A stretch of 64,000 nucleotides of DNA from Tenebrio molitor (lineage: Eukaryota; Arthropoda; Insecta; Coleoptera; Tenebrionidae): NCBI RefSeq assembly GCF_963966145.1, contig NC_091049.1, forward strand, positions 5,580,001-5,644,000. The letters run 5' to 3'. The notes beneath the pieces are model-generated. The model had not been told where the DNA came from. It saw only the letters and a list, made by a program, of their open reading frames with translations, and made no database searches. Each line of letters begins with the position of its first letter. Positions within the stretch are counted from its first letter, which is position 1. Both the position numbers and the translations under genes were made by a program. This document shows positions 19,931 through 31,690 of this stretch, in pieces.

Positions 19931-20690
19931 TTAGTAGTTATTTACATTAGAGTACGGTGGGGGTATTTTAAAGCGCGAAAACTAGATTTCAGGCACGAGG
20001 CGAAGCCGAGTGACTGATTAGTTGGAGTGGTTGTTTTCCGGTAACGATAGTTTGGAAATACATAATAACAGATCGAAGACCAATAAATAAAACATGTCAC
20101 GCCCCGTATTTACAAAAAATATATATTTTTTAATTTTTTTCTTCCTCCATTGTCACCTTCCCTCCTTACAAACTTAAAATTCTGCCACGTTTGTCTTTTT
20201 TCAATTTAGCTAAAAACTTTCAGACCGGTTAATCATTTGTCAAAATTTTACGTTAGTTAAAATCTTGTTGTAAGAACTAATTACATATGTAGTTATTTTC
20301 TAAAAAATAAATATAATCGAGGCTCGTCTGTTTGATTAACGTAATGTATGGTTGAAATTGATCAGATATTGCAACTGTAGTAATTATTAGCTATTGTAAC
20401 TTGTAGTAATACATAATTAACTAGTGTAATAATAGTTAATAACAGTTGAAGCGAAAAATGGTGCAGAGAAACATTTTTCACTTCAAATATATTTTACGAT
20501 TGTGAATGATTTTTCAGGTTTCTCCACTGAATTAAGTACTAATTAATTACTATACAAGGTGTTGACTATTGAAATACTTATTAACTATCGTAAGTAATTA
20601 ATTAGATATCGAGATTTTTTTTACGAGCAAGAAAACATGTTGCACCCTGTGTTTACGTAAAAAATTTCAAACTTTTCCCTTTGTCGCACA
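19931..20690. other. AT-rich spacer
   Basis: No gene seen. A possible eroded TIR element lies at about 20559-20655 (CAAGGTGTTGACTATTG at one end, GTTGCACCCTG at the other), too degenerate to define. Confidence 0.35.
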
Positions 20691-21500
20691 TCGTTAGCTT
20701 TCTCGTGCGTTCGAACCTCGCCACCCTCCCGTAAGGGTGGCTTCGCAATAATATCGTCGTATTTGCCCGAAAAAAAAATATCCTGCCAACTCTAGCCGTT
20801 CGGCGTTATCAGCAATCCCCCAGACGGTCGCTCTCGCATATCTGGCGGTGGCCGGGCGCCCTCCCGGGACCCGCCACCCCCACATCCCGCGATAGCATCT
20901 GTGTTAACGGGCGATCGCCGCCGCCGATACCGTCCCAACGGCGATTTGATTTATGCAGACGACGGATCGTGTGCGCGCCAGCATCTCGAGATGTTCCTCC
21001 GGCCCCCGAGAAAAATCGCCGCCCGCGTCAGATCACAGGTGGCCGCTATCGTTAATGAGCCAATTTAAATGCATAACACAGGGGTCGCGCCCGATCGCAT
21101 CCGAGCCGTCCCGAGGGGCAGGACGATTGCCGCCCCGCGCGCGCGACGGCGACGTTTTAGGGCCCGCGAGATCCTCTCGGACCGCCGCCAACGCCATCGA
21201 GACGGATCGGGCTTCTTACAGGGGTCGGTCGGTCGGTCTTATCTCGTGGACGCACACGCACCCCCGGACGGGGGGCGGCGGTACGCGCACGCGGCCCCCT
21301 TCGCATGACAGGATCATGTGTGTGCATGCGACTGATCCTGTTCCAGACAGATATCCTGCCGGGGACGGGAAGTTCACGCGTCACTGGGACGGGGTTGCAC
21401 TCGATCGGCAAGGAATTTCCACCGGAGGGGATCGAATCTCGGACTGGACGGGGGGCGAAGGACCAACTTTGTCAGGGCTGATTTGCCCTTCCTCACAACT
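20691..21500. other. GC-richer non-coding island 3
   Basis: CpG-rich. Contains a compact hairpin CCACCCT-CCCGTA-AGGGTGG near 20721-20741 and the tandem GGTCGGTCGGTC at about 21227. No coding or tRNA structure could be supported. Confidence 0.3.
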
Positions 21501-21904
21501 CGTTTTTTTTTTGTCTAAACGGGAGATGAAAACGTTCACGTCGTTTCTTCATGCACTTCAAAAAGGGAAAGGGTCAAAAATTTGCGAATTTAAAAAAAAC
21601 ACGCTTGTCATGATGTTGACAAACAAAAAAAATCAATACGCTGTAAAACGCAATGTTGCAGTTGTTCTGAGCAAATATAAAATCCAACACTCTGTATTAT
21701 CCTGAGGAAGATTAACGCTTTGAATGAATATTATAGATTCATCTATACAAAGTTGTCATTTCTGTCGAAACAAAATTGAAAAAAAGAACGATTCTGTACG
21801 AAACGTCAGTGTGAGTATATTGCATGTGAAAACAAACACTGTGTAGTTTTGTCAATGTAAATAATATGTATGCATACCTATGTACAGAGTGTATAAAAAA
21901 TATA
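21501..21904. other. AT-rich spacer
   Basis: Nothing definable. Confidence 0.5.
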
Positions 21905-22020
21905 TACATCCATAAATGACGTCAGAAGACCAATTATTATTAGCAAATAAGAGCACGAGACGAAGTCGAGGGCTTTTATTTGATAATAATTGGTCTTCTG
22001 ACCGAATAATTTATGGATGT
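21905..22020. repeat. Inverted repeat with CGAGACGAAGTCGAG loop
   Basis: The arm TACATCCATAAATGACGTCA, then GAAGACCAATTATTATTAG, pairs with CTAATAATTGG-like and GGTCTTCTGAC...ATTTATGGATGT on the other side. The loop is itself partly symmetric (AGCACGAGACGAAGTCGAGG). Similar loop words occur at about 33833 (GACCGAGACGAAGTCGAG) and 19998 (GCACGAGGCGAAGCCGAG). Probably the end or core of a repetitive element. Confidence 0.7.
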
Positions 22021-23040
22021 TTGAGTTCATTAGCAAAAAAATTTCCGATATTAAAATTTTGCACGAGGGGTATACGGCTGATTATTTCCTGAATAGAATG
22101 AAACCAAAGGCATTATTTCCAATCCTTTTTATTCAAAATAATAATAAAAAAAAATCAGGTACCGACATTTTTTATGAGATTATTGCACATGTGCATTTTA
22201 GAGAAATTTTATCGGGTTATTTTTTGTTTTCTTGTTTTGATTGGTCAATATTTGTCACGCAATTGGTTGCTAAACACATGAAGGAAATAATCAGTTAAAA
22301 CTGTAGGATAATTATTTTCCTTTTAATTAATTTTTTATCTACATGAGATAGTACTGAGTGTATTGTAAAAAAAATAGTTTAAAAAAAATGTACACGGTGT
22401 ATCTGAAGCACGACTTACTTTTCTTAAGAGGTACGTGACGTTGGAAAAGACTTAAATTACGTGGGAAATGCAATCAATTTTTTAATTTAAAAAGAAAGTG
22501 TCAAATAATTATTCGTATGCATTGTTATTTACAGGCCCACAGACAAGCACACACATGTATCTGACGATTTAATGCAGACTTACATTGGTCTACCTACCTC
22601 TATAGCCTACCAATCCCGGTCTCCCCTACCTACTTATTTTCGGAGTACAAACAATTGAAAATTTGTGTGACAAATGCGGAAATACTCACGTTTTTGTGGC
22701 GGTCTTTTAAGAAATCTGTCTATACAGGATGATTCATTAAAAAGTTAAAAAGTTAGAGAAATGTTCGGTCAGAGCGGAAAGAACTGTACACTGTACCGTC
22801 AGAATCTCTCGATACTATTTTTCCAAAACAAAATATTGTAACCGCTATAGCTACAGTTTTTGTATTTTTGAAAAAAAGCAGACAGTTAAGTAGGATGACT
22901 TGAACTGTTCTTCACACCAAAAAAATGCATAAAACCACAACATAAAAAATGTTTAAAGTGAAAGTTTTAATTCTAAATATGTTGTGAAGTAGTGAACGTA
23001 AAAAGGAAATTGTATTTTATTGTTTTTAAAACATTTTTGT
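22021..23040. other. AT-rich spacer
   Basis: No gene seen; isolated CAGGATGATTCATT at about 22728 resembles one TIR end. Confidence 0.4.
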
Positions 23041-23615
23041 GTAACCGTACGCGAAACGAGCACTTCGCGTACTTAAAACAGGCCGCGAAATCCAATTTCG
23101 CCGAATCATACTTGATATAGTCCGTGCGCTGATAGATTGCACGTTTTTAAATTCTATTTCCAAAACATAACGCAGTGAAAAATACTAAACTCTCCATCTC
23201 AATTGTTTCACGTTATGTAGAAAACCGATGTAGCGTTGCAGATTAATTCCCACCACACTCGTATCTGTGTCTGTTTTCTGTCAAAAACGTACAATTTATC
23301 AGCGTACGGAGTATACAAATCAAAGTTTCCATGTAAGACTGGCGTTTAGATTTTTCGTACTTTTTAACTCACACGAAACTGAAACATCACTTTCACTATA
23401 ATTCTCTTCTGACATGTTTACGATTATTTACAAAATGTATTGACAGTGAAGTAAGTTTTGATTGTTCGTTCTATAATAATTACAAATTTTCTGTTGCGCG
23501 AAATTCTTTAACATCCTAGAGATTGTCTGCCTCGGATGCAAGCGGCCTCGGAGACAATTTTTCTCTCGGTACGTTAAAGAATGATTTCGCGGCCTTGATA
23601 TACAAAATAACTACA
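23041..23615. mobile_element. Repeat family D, long copy
   Basis: One end has ACCGTACGCGAAACGAGCAC, then TTCGCGTAC...GGCCGCGAAATCCAATTTCG. The other end has GTTAAAGAATGATTTCGCGG. Between them lies the Glu/Arg-like word GCCTCGGATGCAAGCGGCCT (23531-23550). Copies or pieces occur inverted at 30415-30780, and at 38935-39010 and 52860-52990. The repeated CGCG-containing ends and lack of a frame suggest a non-autonomous element of unknown class. Confidence 0.65.
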
Positions 23616-23653
23616 TATTATTATTGATTTCTAAAAATGTTTGGTTCATTATA

Positions 23654-23875
23654 CAGGGTGTCCCAAAAGTACCGATTTTCCTTGAAGGTACTATGCTATT
23701 ACGTATTTCTAGGTAGAGGTAATTTTCAGGTTACAGCGTTGCCTTTTTTATATTTTAAAATTGCCTATATTTCCTAAATGGAGGGTCAGGATTTTAAAAA
23801 AATATTTTTGCAGCACTCTACTACATCCCTAAATGACGTACCTTCAAGGAAAGACGGTACTTTTGGGACACCCTG
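23654..23875. mobile_element. MITE family E (CAGGGTGTCCCAAAA ends)
   Basis: 222 bp flanked by TA on both sides. TIR: CAGGGTGTCCCAAAAGTACC (left) and GGTACTTTTGGGACACCCTG (right), continuing as TTCCTTGAAGGTAC / GTACCTTCAAGGAA. A typical mariner/Tc-type non-autonomous element with an intact hairpin, hence probably young relative to its neighbours. Confidence 0.88.
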
Positions 23876-24540
23876 TATGTACATATTTATAATAAAAATT
23901 TTACTTAATTATTTATCGTTTCACAAACGAAAATCAGTGAATGTCATTTTCAAATTTCTGTTTTACCCTGATTTATACCTACAATATTTTGTACGTATGT
24001 ATTTAGTTTAGATACTTAGTTCTGAATGTAATAAAGACCACAGAAAAGATTATATTATTGATAGTCACGATATCACCCTGTACAGTTTTTCCAAAAAAAT
24101 AATTATTCAACGATAGGTGTCTACTATTGTCCAAATAATTAGAACACATTTTTTTGCCTCTTTTGTTCATTATTATTAGTCAAAGTCGAGTCGAATTAAA
24201 AAAGGGGAATTAATTTGACCGGAAACGCATACATCTTAATTTTTTAATTTCCCATCCCATAAAGCGCCGATTATTGCTTTACGTAATAATTTACCGTCAT
24301 TTTTAACATACCACGTTATGCAAGTAAAAGAACATAAAAATATAATTTACTGTCGTACAGGAGAGATAATTTAGTCCTCAATTTATTTTTATTATTATTA
24401 TCCTCTGTTATTAGGAAGAATAAAATAAATATTTATTAAAAATTACGCAAAACACCTGAAATCGATAGCAACGTTATAAACAGGGTGATCCGTTAACTGA
24501 CTCCCCACTTTTCGAGGAAAAAAACCCTTTACTTTCGACG
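23876..24540. other. AT-rich spacer
   Basis: No gene. Single TIR-like ends ATCACCCTGTA (about 24070) and ACAGGGTGATCCG (about 24481) face outward and may be remnants of one or two elements. Confidence 0.4.
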
Positions 24541-25400
24541 ACGTAAATCATTTCGATTAATTCGTCGTACAAATAACCGACGATCGGATCCGAGCGACAC
24601 CCCCCAACCCCACCTCACGTGTCCCATCGGGGGTTCCCACCAAAATTGAACCGTCAACAATGGGCCTTGTTGACCATTAAGTCATCACGTGACCGCTACT
24701 CGCTTAATTACAGGTCGAGCAATCACGTGACCTTGCGAGCGAGCAGCAATCACCGGCTCCCTTCGATCCCTCCGCACCGGCCGAAACAACAAAACAACGA
24801 GAAAAAGAAGGAAAAAAAAACACCAACGAAATCATTTCATTAGCCATCCCGGATCGGAACTCGATTAGCGTTAGAGAAACAAACGTCCGTGTCGCCCCCT
24901 CGTTTTCACTTGTTTTTCTCGTCTCTGTTACGCGTCACGCGGCTAACTTGATTAGGTCCCCGAATTAGCGGTCATTAGGTGAGCGGGCGGAAGAGGGGGC
25001 GGCGGCGATGCACTCGAAGATGGCACGGGGACAGCCGCCGCCTCCGATCGGTCGCGGTGCGGCGTACACGTATGTGGATGCGAGCGTGTGTGTGTGTGTG
25101 TGTGTTTGAGGGGGGCCGAAGGGGGCGCCTCGGGCCGGTATTGTTGATAGCTATCCCTGGTTGCCGGGGTAACGCAGATTAACGGGCCGTGCGCCCGATG
25201 TCTATTTTGTACAGGTCGGGACACAACGCCGATTCAATCATTGTACACTCAGCGCGGCAAGTGGCGGACGAAAGGCTCGTTCACAACAAAGGACGGAGCG
25301 GCACGATGCAATTCCTTTTCGATATTTGTAAATTATTACCAATTAAAAATGAACTGAAATGTATTCCGGCGATGCGCGCGCGTGTGTGTATTTTTTTAAA
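24541..25400. promoter_or_regulatory. GC-richer island 4 with three CACGTG sites
   Basis: Contains CACGTG at 24616-24621 and the same 11-mer ATCACGTGACC at 24684-24694 and 24722-24732, with a TTAATTA homeodomain-type core between the two. A (GT)n run lies at 25086-25105. No coding sequence is supported. Repeated E-box words plus homeodomain cores suggest an enhancer; this is inference only. Confidence 0.4.
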
Positions 25401-26800
25401 CTAAATTAACCAGGACATTTTAAAGTGTAAAATAATAGTAATAATCAAAAGAAAAACAGAGTGAAAAAATGTATTTACCAATAAAAAAAATTTAAAAAAT
25501 ACAATTAAGTTTGCTTATTTATTGTACCCATCTTATTTCTGTAAAAAATGAGAGTCGGGAATGGAAAGGAGGTGATATAAAGCAAACGGGGAAGAATAAA
25601 AAGAAAAAATACAAGATATACAAAATAGTAATAGATGAAAGAATAGAAAAATAAATGTACACCTGTAGAGAAAATGGTTGCAAAAAGTGAGTAGGTTAAA
25701 AAAAACTAGAACAAGAATAGAAACAAACTAGGAACAATAACAAGGAATAATAAAAGTTAATAGAAAATTCGTGAAAAAAGGAATATTGGGAAACTAAAAA
25801 TTGTAGAAAAATGGTGAGCGAAGATAGCTGAAGAGAATCTTAAAAGGGTTGAAACAGAAAAAGAAGAGAGAGACACGGAAAGTTAAATTTGAGAAGATAT
25901 TTAGTAAAAGAGATAAAGAAAAGTGTGAAACATGCTTATACAAAGAAAATGATATTGAGTGATTCAAAATGATTGTGGCCAAGTATGGCAACTATGTACG
26001 AACATTTATGTGGCAACTGTGTGGGTAGGGTAGAGTTGATATTTCTTTGACAGTTCATAGTCGCGCAATTTTGAAAACTGTCAAATCAATGTGTAATGAT
26101 ATCAAAAGAATCAAATGCACGCTTATGAAATGTCATACAAATGACAACTCTACCTCAGCCACACAGTTGCCACATAAATTTTCGTACATAGTTGCCATAC
26201 TTGGCCACAATCATTTTGAATCACCCAATAGGTATGTACATACAAAACAAACAAAATGACCAAAAGACCAATTGAATCAATTGAATAAAAGAAAATTATT
26301 AAAAAAATGTAACGAAGAAGAAAGAAAAAGTGTAAACGAGAGAGGAAAAAATTTTTGGATAAAAATGCATTTACAGATGGAACAAGAGATCAGAAAGCTA
26401 TCTATTGATAGATAAAGAAAAAACAAACACACGAAAAGAAAAAGGAAAAGTTATTTATAAGCTAAAAACTGAAGAACCAAAAAAAAAAAGAAAACGAGAT
26501 ATGTACTTAATTTCAAAATCTAAAAATACAAGACAGAAAATACCTAATTACCAAATAAGGAAACTGAAAAAAGGTTAAGTGATAAGAAAAACGTAAAATA
26601 GGAAATAATAGTCAGGATGGAGAATACATGGATCGATAAATAAAAAAAGAAAAAAAAAGAGATAAAATTAACAACGATAAAATAATAATGCATGGCTGGT
26701 GTAATAAAAATAGAAGATCAAGATCACGTAATATAGAAGGAATAGAAAAGGATGGAATTGGCCATTTAAAGTCTTCCTCCCAAAAAATATAATTTTTTAA
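25401..26800. other. Purine-biased AT-rich block interrupted by a MITE
   Basis: The plus strand is dominated by A and G (AAAGAAAAAG, GAAGAGAGAGAC-type words) at 25,430-25,950 and 26,240-26,760, with few C. No reading frame holds. The origin is unknown. A hairpin MITE lies between the two halves. Confidence 0.4.
25953..26230. mobile_element. Long-hairpin MITE (family F)
   Basis: 278 bp with inverted arms of about 80 bp. Left: TATTGAGTGATTCAAAATGA, then TTGTGGCCAAGTATGGCAAC; right is its inverse, GTTGCCATACTTGGCCACAA...TCATTTTGAATCACCCAATA. Contains AACTGTCAAATC in the loop. No coding capacity. Confidence 0.85.
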
Positions 26801-28110
26801 TTGGCTCAATTCCGCTCCGCCAACTCTCGATTGGCGTAACCTGCGCCACTCCGATCCCGTTGTGAACGCGCCACACCATCTGCGTTTGACGACGCGTCCG
26901 CTAGGTGGCCTGCGAGATAGAGCCGTCACGGGGCGGCGGTCGGCGGGGCGAGAGCGGGGGCGCTATGAATATAGATTAGCTGTTTTGCCGCGGCCGTTCG
27001 TTGAGGCGCGAGAGATGCCTCCGCCGCCGCCGCCGCCTCCACGAGATGACGACGTCGCTCTTGCGGCCGAAGGTCGACCTTCGGCGTCCGCTGGGGCGCC
27101 ACGGCACAGGTGGGACGCCGCGTCCACCGCGACGCCCGCGCAGGACCGGCCCCGCCGAAAAGTCGCCCCGCGCCGCAAAATCGGCGGAGTCATCTCGGAG
27201 CCATAAATCCGGCAGGCTATGACACGGCCATATGCCCCAATTAAACGGTGCAACGAATTCGAGCCCTCACAGCCAACCGCGCTTAGGTTCACACTCTGTT
27301 GGAACGCCATCGACTTCATTTTACACCTATCCGAAGAATGCAACACACCAACACACGCACACGATTCATTAATTTTTTTTCCTACTGGCCACCTTTCAAA
27401 GTCCGGTCCTGATAGACATCTCCACCGTACAATAAACCGGCGCGTATCTATGTGGATGGATGATTTATGCGGTGTGATTTTGGTTTTTTTTTTTGTCCCT
27501 CTCATTCGGTCGTTGTGTTGGTCTTTTTTTCCTTCTCTCTTCGTCGAGATGTTATCTGCGTGGACAAATTTTTTTCCGCCAGCAACGTGAAAACGTGCGT
27601 CTTCTCGGGGGCCACCGAAACGAGAGGCAGGACACCGCAAGTTAACACCTTTAATATCGTCGACCAATCGCTTGGATCCCAGGTAAATCTGGTGGCCTGC
27701 GATGGGGCAGAGCGCGCTGCGATCGAACCCGTTCGAAAATCGCCACCACGAGGTGATCGCCGACAAATCGATTTTTACCCAGACCGGAGGATCACGGTGA
27801 CACCGGTCGTTAGCCGATGTGATCGCTTCCACAAGTCGCGACTTGCGACGCGATCTCACGCCTGGCCCGTCCAAATATTTACAATAGTTAAACGTCTACT
27901 TACACTAGTTAATTATTGCCGTGCGGAAACACGGGATCAAGTCTTCCGTGTTTGTTCGTCAAGTTATGGCGCAACTTTAAGTGCGCCGGTTACGTTAAAC
28001 TGTTAACTAATGTAATAACTTTTCCCACTTTTGAACACGTGATCGCTAACTGCGCACACTGACAACTTGTGCGGACGGTTGTCGCGAATTAACTATTCCG
28101 CACTTAATCG
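26801..28110. other. GC-richer non-coding island 5
   Basis: Includes a (CCG)n tract (27015-27040), the CTCF-like CGCTAGGTGGC (26899-26909), and CpG-rich DNA to about 27,210, then mixed sequence. Long open frames on both strands contain low-complexity P/R/A runs only. No supported gene. Confidence 0.3.
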
Positions 28111-28612
28111 AGCGAATTGCAACCAAAATAAAGCATCGTTATGGGATAGCTTAAACCTAAAAATCAAAACAATTTAGGCGTTCAGGTATCTAGATATAGT
28201 TTTTTGTTGACGACGATAGTGTTTGGTTGAATTAAGCTGTAGCATAGTTAATGGAGAGAAGATAATGAAGTAAAACACGAGAAAAAAATGTAAATTGATT
28301 TTTATAAAGTAGTACCTAACTGTTGTTGTTGTCATATATGGAAGTTAGTCGTGAATAAGTGAAGAGAGACAAATATGTCGAGATGAGACTGTCTGAAGAG
28401 TCTTAGAATGGATGAAAAGAGATCAGATTAGAAATGAAGATATGTATATGAGATGAGTTAAACATAAATAATATTGATAATACAAATATGTACGGTAGAA
28501 AATTGAAGACGGAATCTAAATTGGAAGAGCAAGGAATGAACACCAACCATTATGATGAAATGTGATCCGCGAGATAAACGGAGTGTTGGGCAACGAAGAA
28601 TAAGATGGAAGA
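28111..28612. other. AT-rich, purine-biased spacer
   Basis: Nothing definable. Confidence 0.45.
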
Positions 28613-28614
28613 TA

Positions 28615-28815
28615 ACGAGTGTTTTCTTCAATTTGGCGTTGAAGAGTCGATTGTGAACGCACCATCGGATTACAGCTCTGATCAGCTGTTTAAATCTAAT
28701 CAATTTTTGCGTGTTTGTGTTTTTAATCTGCAGTTTAAAAAATCAGTGTTTTCAAGGCGAGTGGTTCATTCACAATCGACTCTTCAATGCCAACTTCGAC
28801 GCCAAAAAAACATCC
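28615..28815. mobile_element. MITE family A, type 2, long centre
   Basis: About 201 bp: AATTTGGCGTTGAAGAGTCG, then ATTGTGAACGCACCA on the left, ATTCACAATCGACTCTTCAA with TGCCAACTTCGACGCC on the right. The centre (GATCAGCTGTTTAAATC; TTTTTAATCTGCAGTTT) is shared with the copy at 36283, so two centre variants exist within type 2. Confidence 0.85.
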
Positions 28816-29105
28816 TTTACAGTGTGCAAACGAATGTACATATAACTTTCAACAATATTCGCAATAAATAATTTGTTGATTATTTATTAGCTAATGGCAA
28901 TTAAATTATACACTTGTTAGAAATTACACGGGTTGCCTTATTTATAAGGATTTCGCTCGATTAACCATTAATTTGTTTAGTATTCGTGAAGCTAAATATT
29001 TTACAACTTGCTATTTACAAATATGTAATTCAATAATAATGAATAATGGAAAAGGTGTCATATACGGAAAAACTGCTTGGATGGAAAACAGTAGACTTAT
29101 TGATA
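28816..29105. other. AT-rich spacer
   Basis: Nothing definable. Confidence 0.5.
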
Positions 29106-30025
29106 CAGGATGTCCCGAAAATGGTGCTCTCACTACTTACTACCTTATTGAGGATGAAAAAGATATGGAAAAAAATTTTCAGACAAAAACATTAATTATC
29201 GCAAAAATGATAGTACAGTCTAAACAAAGATATACTCGTACATCATTACCTTGCAGTGTTGCCGTAGTAATTCCTAAACTTCTAAATTCTCTATTAAGTA
29301 TGCAGAATCGGATATTGGTAGTGAGTGATCTTGTACTTTGTGATAATACATACAAGGTGTAACAGAAATAGGTGCATTAATTTTAACTGGTAATAGAACT
29401 CGTCAAAAGGAACAACTTTTCTATCTAACATTTTGCTGAAAAACGATGTTTAATTCTAAAAAAAAATTGGAGAGATTTTTCACTAAAATAGTCCTACGCC
29501 ACTAAATACTGCAATGGCTAATTGAGATCATCGCTAATGTGAACAAAACGTCCATTTTCATCCAGAAAACGTGTTTTAACGCAGAAATCGAAATTCAAAC
29601 AAATCCACCCGTATAGCAAAAAATCCACTTCGTAAGAATCTGGTTGTTTCACGATTTTAGGTAGCTTAGTTTTGGAGATATGAACGGTTTTAGGGAAATC
29701 TTTCCTACTTTTTTAAGCCATTACGCAATGTTTTTCGCCATAATGGCAGAGAGAAAAGTTGTTCCTTTTGATGAATTCTATTACCAGTGAAAATTAATGC
29801 ACTTATTTCTGTGTTACATCCTGTACACATGTACGATTAGAAGTAATTTTCATGACAATTTAATACATTTATTTCCAAATAATAATTGACCTGTTAAGTG
29901 TCACTTTCAAAGACCGCCAAATCAGCAAATAAGTCCAATAGAATGTTTTTAACATTTTTCTCACGTTTACGGTAATCTCTTCTACACCGTAGTGCACCGG
30001 TAGTGCGCTATTTTCGGGACACCTG
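29106..30025. mobile_element. TIR element family G, host of a nested MITE
   Basis: TA flanks (29104-29105, 30026-30027) and inverted ends CAGGATGTCCCGAAAATGG and ATTTTCGGGACACCTG. The MITE at 29353-29823 is inserted in the middle; removing it leaves about 450 bp. The partial copy at 49356-49718 (minus) matches both sides of the insertion, which proves the nesting. The open frame 28973-29362 is just this repeat and resembles no protein. Confidence 0.82.
29353..29823. mobile_element. MITE family H nested in family G
   Basis: 471 bp, TA-flanked, with inverted arms of about 70 bp: CAAGGTGTAACAGAAATAGG, then TGCATTAATTTTAACTGGTA on the left and the inverse, TACCAGTGAAAATTAATGCA...CTGTGTTACATCCTG, on the right. 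The interior has no frame. Confidence 0.87.
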
Positions 30026-30027
30026 TA

Positions 30028-30414
30028 TATCTATGGTTAATTACTCCACCCTGACAATTTCTAAAAAATGTCTTCTTATCCTTATCACCATTCTGTAAAT
30101 AACTAAAGAAATCAGTTATTTCCCGATGGATAGAATATAGGAAGTTATAAAAAAATCCCATTTACTTTGGAAATAGGGTTAATAACGGATTTTGTTTTTT
30201 GTTTTTTTTCCTAGTTAGATTTTGCATGTATTTTATTTTTTAGGAAAGTAAAAAAACAGACAAAACTGGCGTTATAAAATTAAATTACATGAACAACAAA
30301 AAATAGATAACCTGGAAGAACACGAATTCAAAAAATATACGACGTACAAGTAGCTAAATTTTACACTCGTTAACAGTTGAATACATGTTGTTGTATAACT
30401 CGTTTCTAAATAGT
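30028..30414. other. AT-rich spacer
   Basis: Nothing definable. Confidence 0.5.
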
Positions 30415-30780
30415 TATTTGTATACCAAAGTTGCGAAATCATTCTTTAAAATACCGAGAGAAAAATTGTCGCCGAGGCCGCTTGCGGCCGAGGCAGCAAT
30501 CGCGAAAATGTTAAAAGATTTCGCGACCAAGGTGTATACAATATTTTTTGTGCAACCGAAAATTTGTAATTATTATAAAATGAACAAGAAAAATTTACTT
30601 CTCTGTCAATAAATACATATAAATTTGGCTTACATGTCGCTATGGAAATGACATAATAAAACAATTGATTTAGTAAATAATCGTCGGAAGAGAATTTTAG
30701 TGAAAGCGAAATTGGATTTCGCGGCTTGTTTTAGATACGCGAAGTGCTCGTTTTGCGTATGGTTGCACAAAATAGTCATT
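30415..30780. mobile_element. Repeat family D, inverted shorter copy
   Basis: Shares with the inverse of 23041-23615: TTCTTTAAAATACCGAGAGA, GCCGAGGCCGCTTGCGGCCG, AAAATTTGTAATTATTATA, AGAAGAGAATTTTAGTG-like words, then GCGAAATTGGATTTCGCGGC and ACGCGAAGTGCTCGTTTTGC. The copy lacks about 200 bp present in the 23-kb copy. Confidence 0.65.
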
Positions 30781-31690
30781 TATAAACTATGAATTACTTT
30801 GTAAATATTATTAACAATTCATGCATGGTTTTTATCGAGTCCTGTGTTAATAACCAACTAAATTCTTCAAACGTTATTTATAACTGAATCCTTTTAAGCA
30901 AAATAGAAAACTTCTAATTCTGTTTTTCTTTTTTTTTTTCAGGTGACAAGAAAATTAGAGATATAACCTAAATTAAATACTAAACTATTGCCACGAAATA
31001 TGTCCTGTGAGGATGAAAGAGGAAATGAATTACAACGGATAGATAACAACTGCCTAATATTTATGGTGGAAAAAGAACGAAGGAAGGAATGAAAATTATA
31101 TGTATGAATAATGCAAACTCCAAGTAAATCTGGAAGAAACCAACATCCTTCAGAAAGATGTTTAAACTAAGTTTTGCGTCTTCACTAGACGACCAAAATT
31201 CATTTCTCATCGTAGAAGTTTCTCTTTTGCTTCTTCTTTTGTATCGGGGATAAGTCTTCTTGTTTTGTAAAGACGGCAAGCTGTGACGCTGAAGTCTAAA
31301 GTTTACATGCCTGGCATGTGAAATCCACATTGTTCTCCCCATAGAATTTGTTTTTTGATATCTATCTATTATCTGTCACACTTTTTTCTTTGGCAGAAGC
31401 ACATCCAAAAGATTCGTAATTCCTGACATTTACAGATTGTCTTTCTTCCTTTCCCTCTCCTAAATGTATTAATTTCAATGTTTCTTCATTTTCATCAGTA
31501 ATCTAGATTCATTCATCTTCGCAATGATTCTTTTAACATGATAACTAACTTTCATTGCCTTATCTTCATCAGATGAGCAGAGCATCTGCAAGATAATTAA
31601 CATCTTGACACTCACCAAAAGAACTTGGTCTACACATTTCCATTTTAGATTTCCCTTTTCTCGTCGGAATTTCGCGCGCATCTCCTAATC
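30781..31690. other. AT-rich spacer, partly strand-biased
   Basis: No gene seen. The 31,140-31,690 part is pyrimidine-biased on the plus strand, like the blocks at 43 and 61 kb. Confidence 0.4.

Noticed and set aside
20710..20760. tRNA-like GTTCGAACC and a hairpin
   Set aside because: No seven-base acceptor stem, anticodon arm or D-arm can be folded around it.
26862..27206. 114-codon frame with a Pro-rich run
   Set aside because: The run is a (CCG)n repeat in a CpG-rich island; no domain and no splice context.
28973..29362. 129-codon plus-strand frame
   Set aside because: Coincides with repeat family G, and the other copy of the repeat does not keep the frame.
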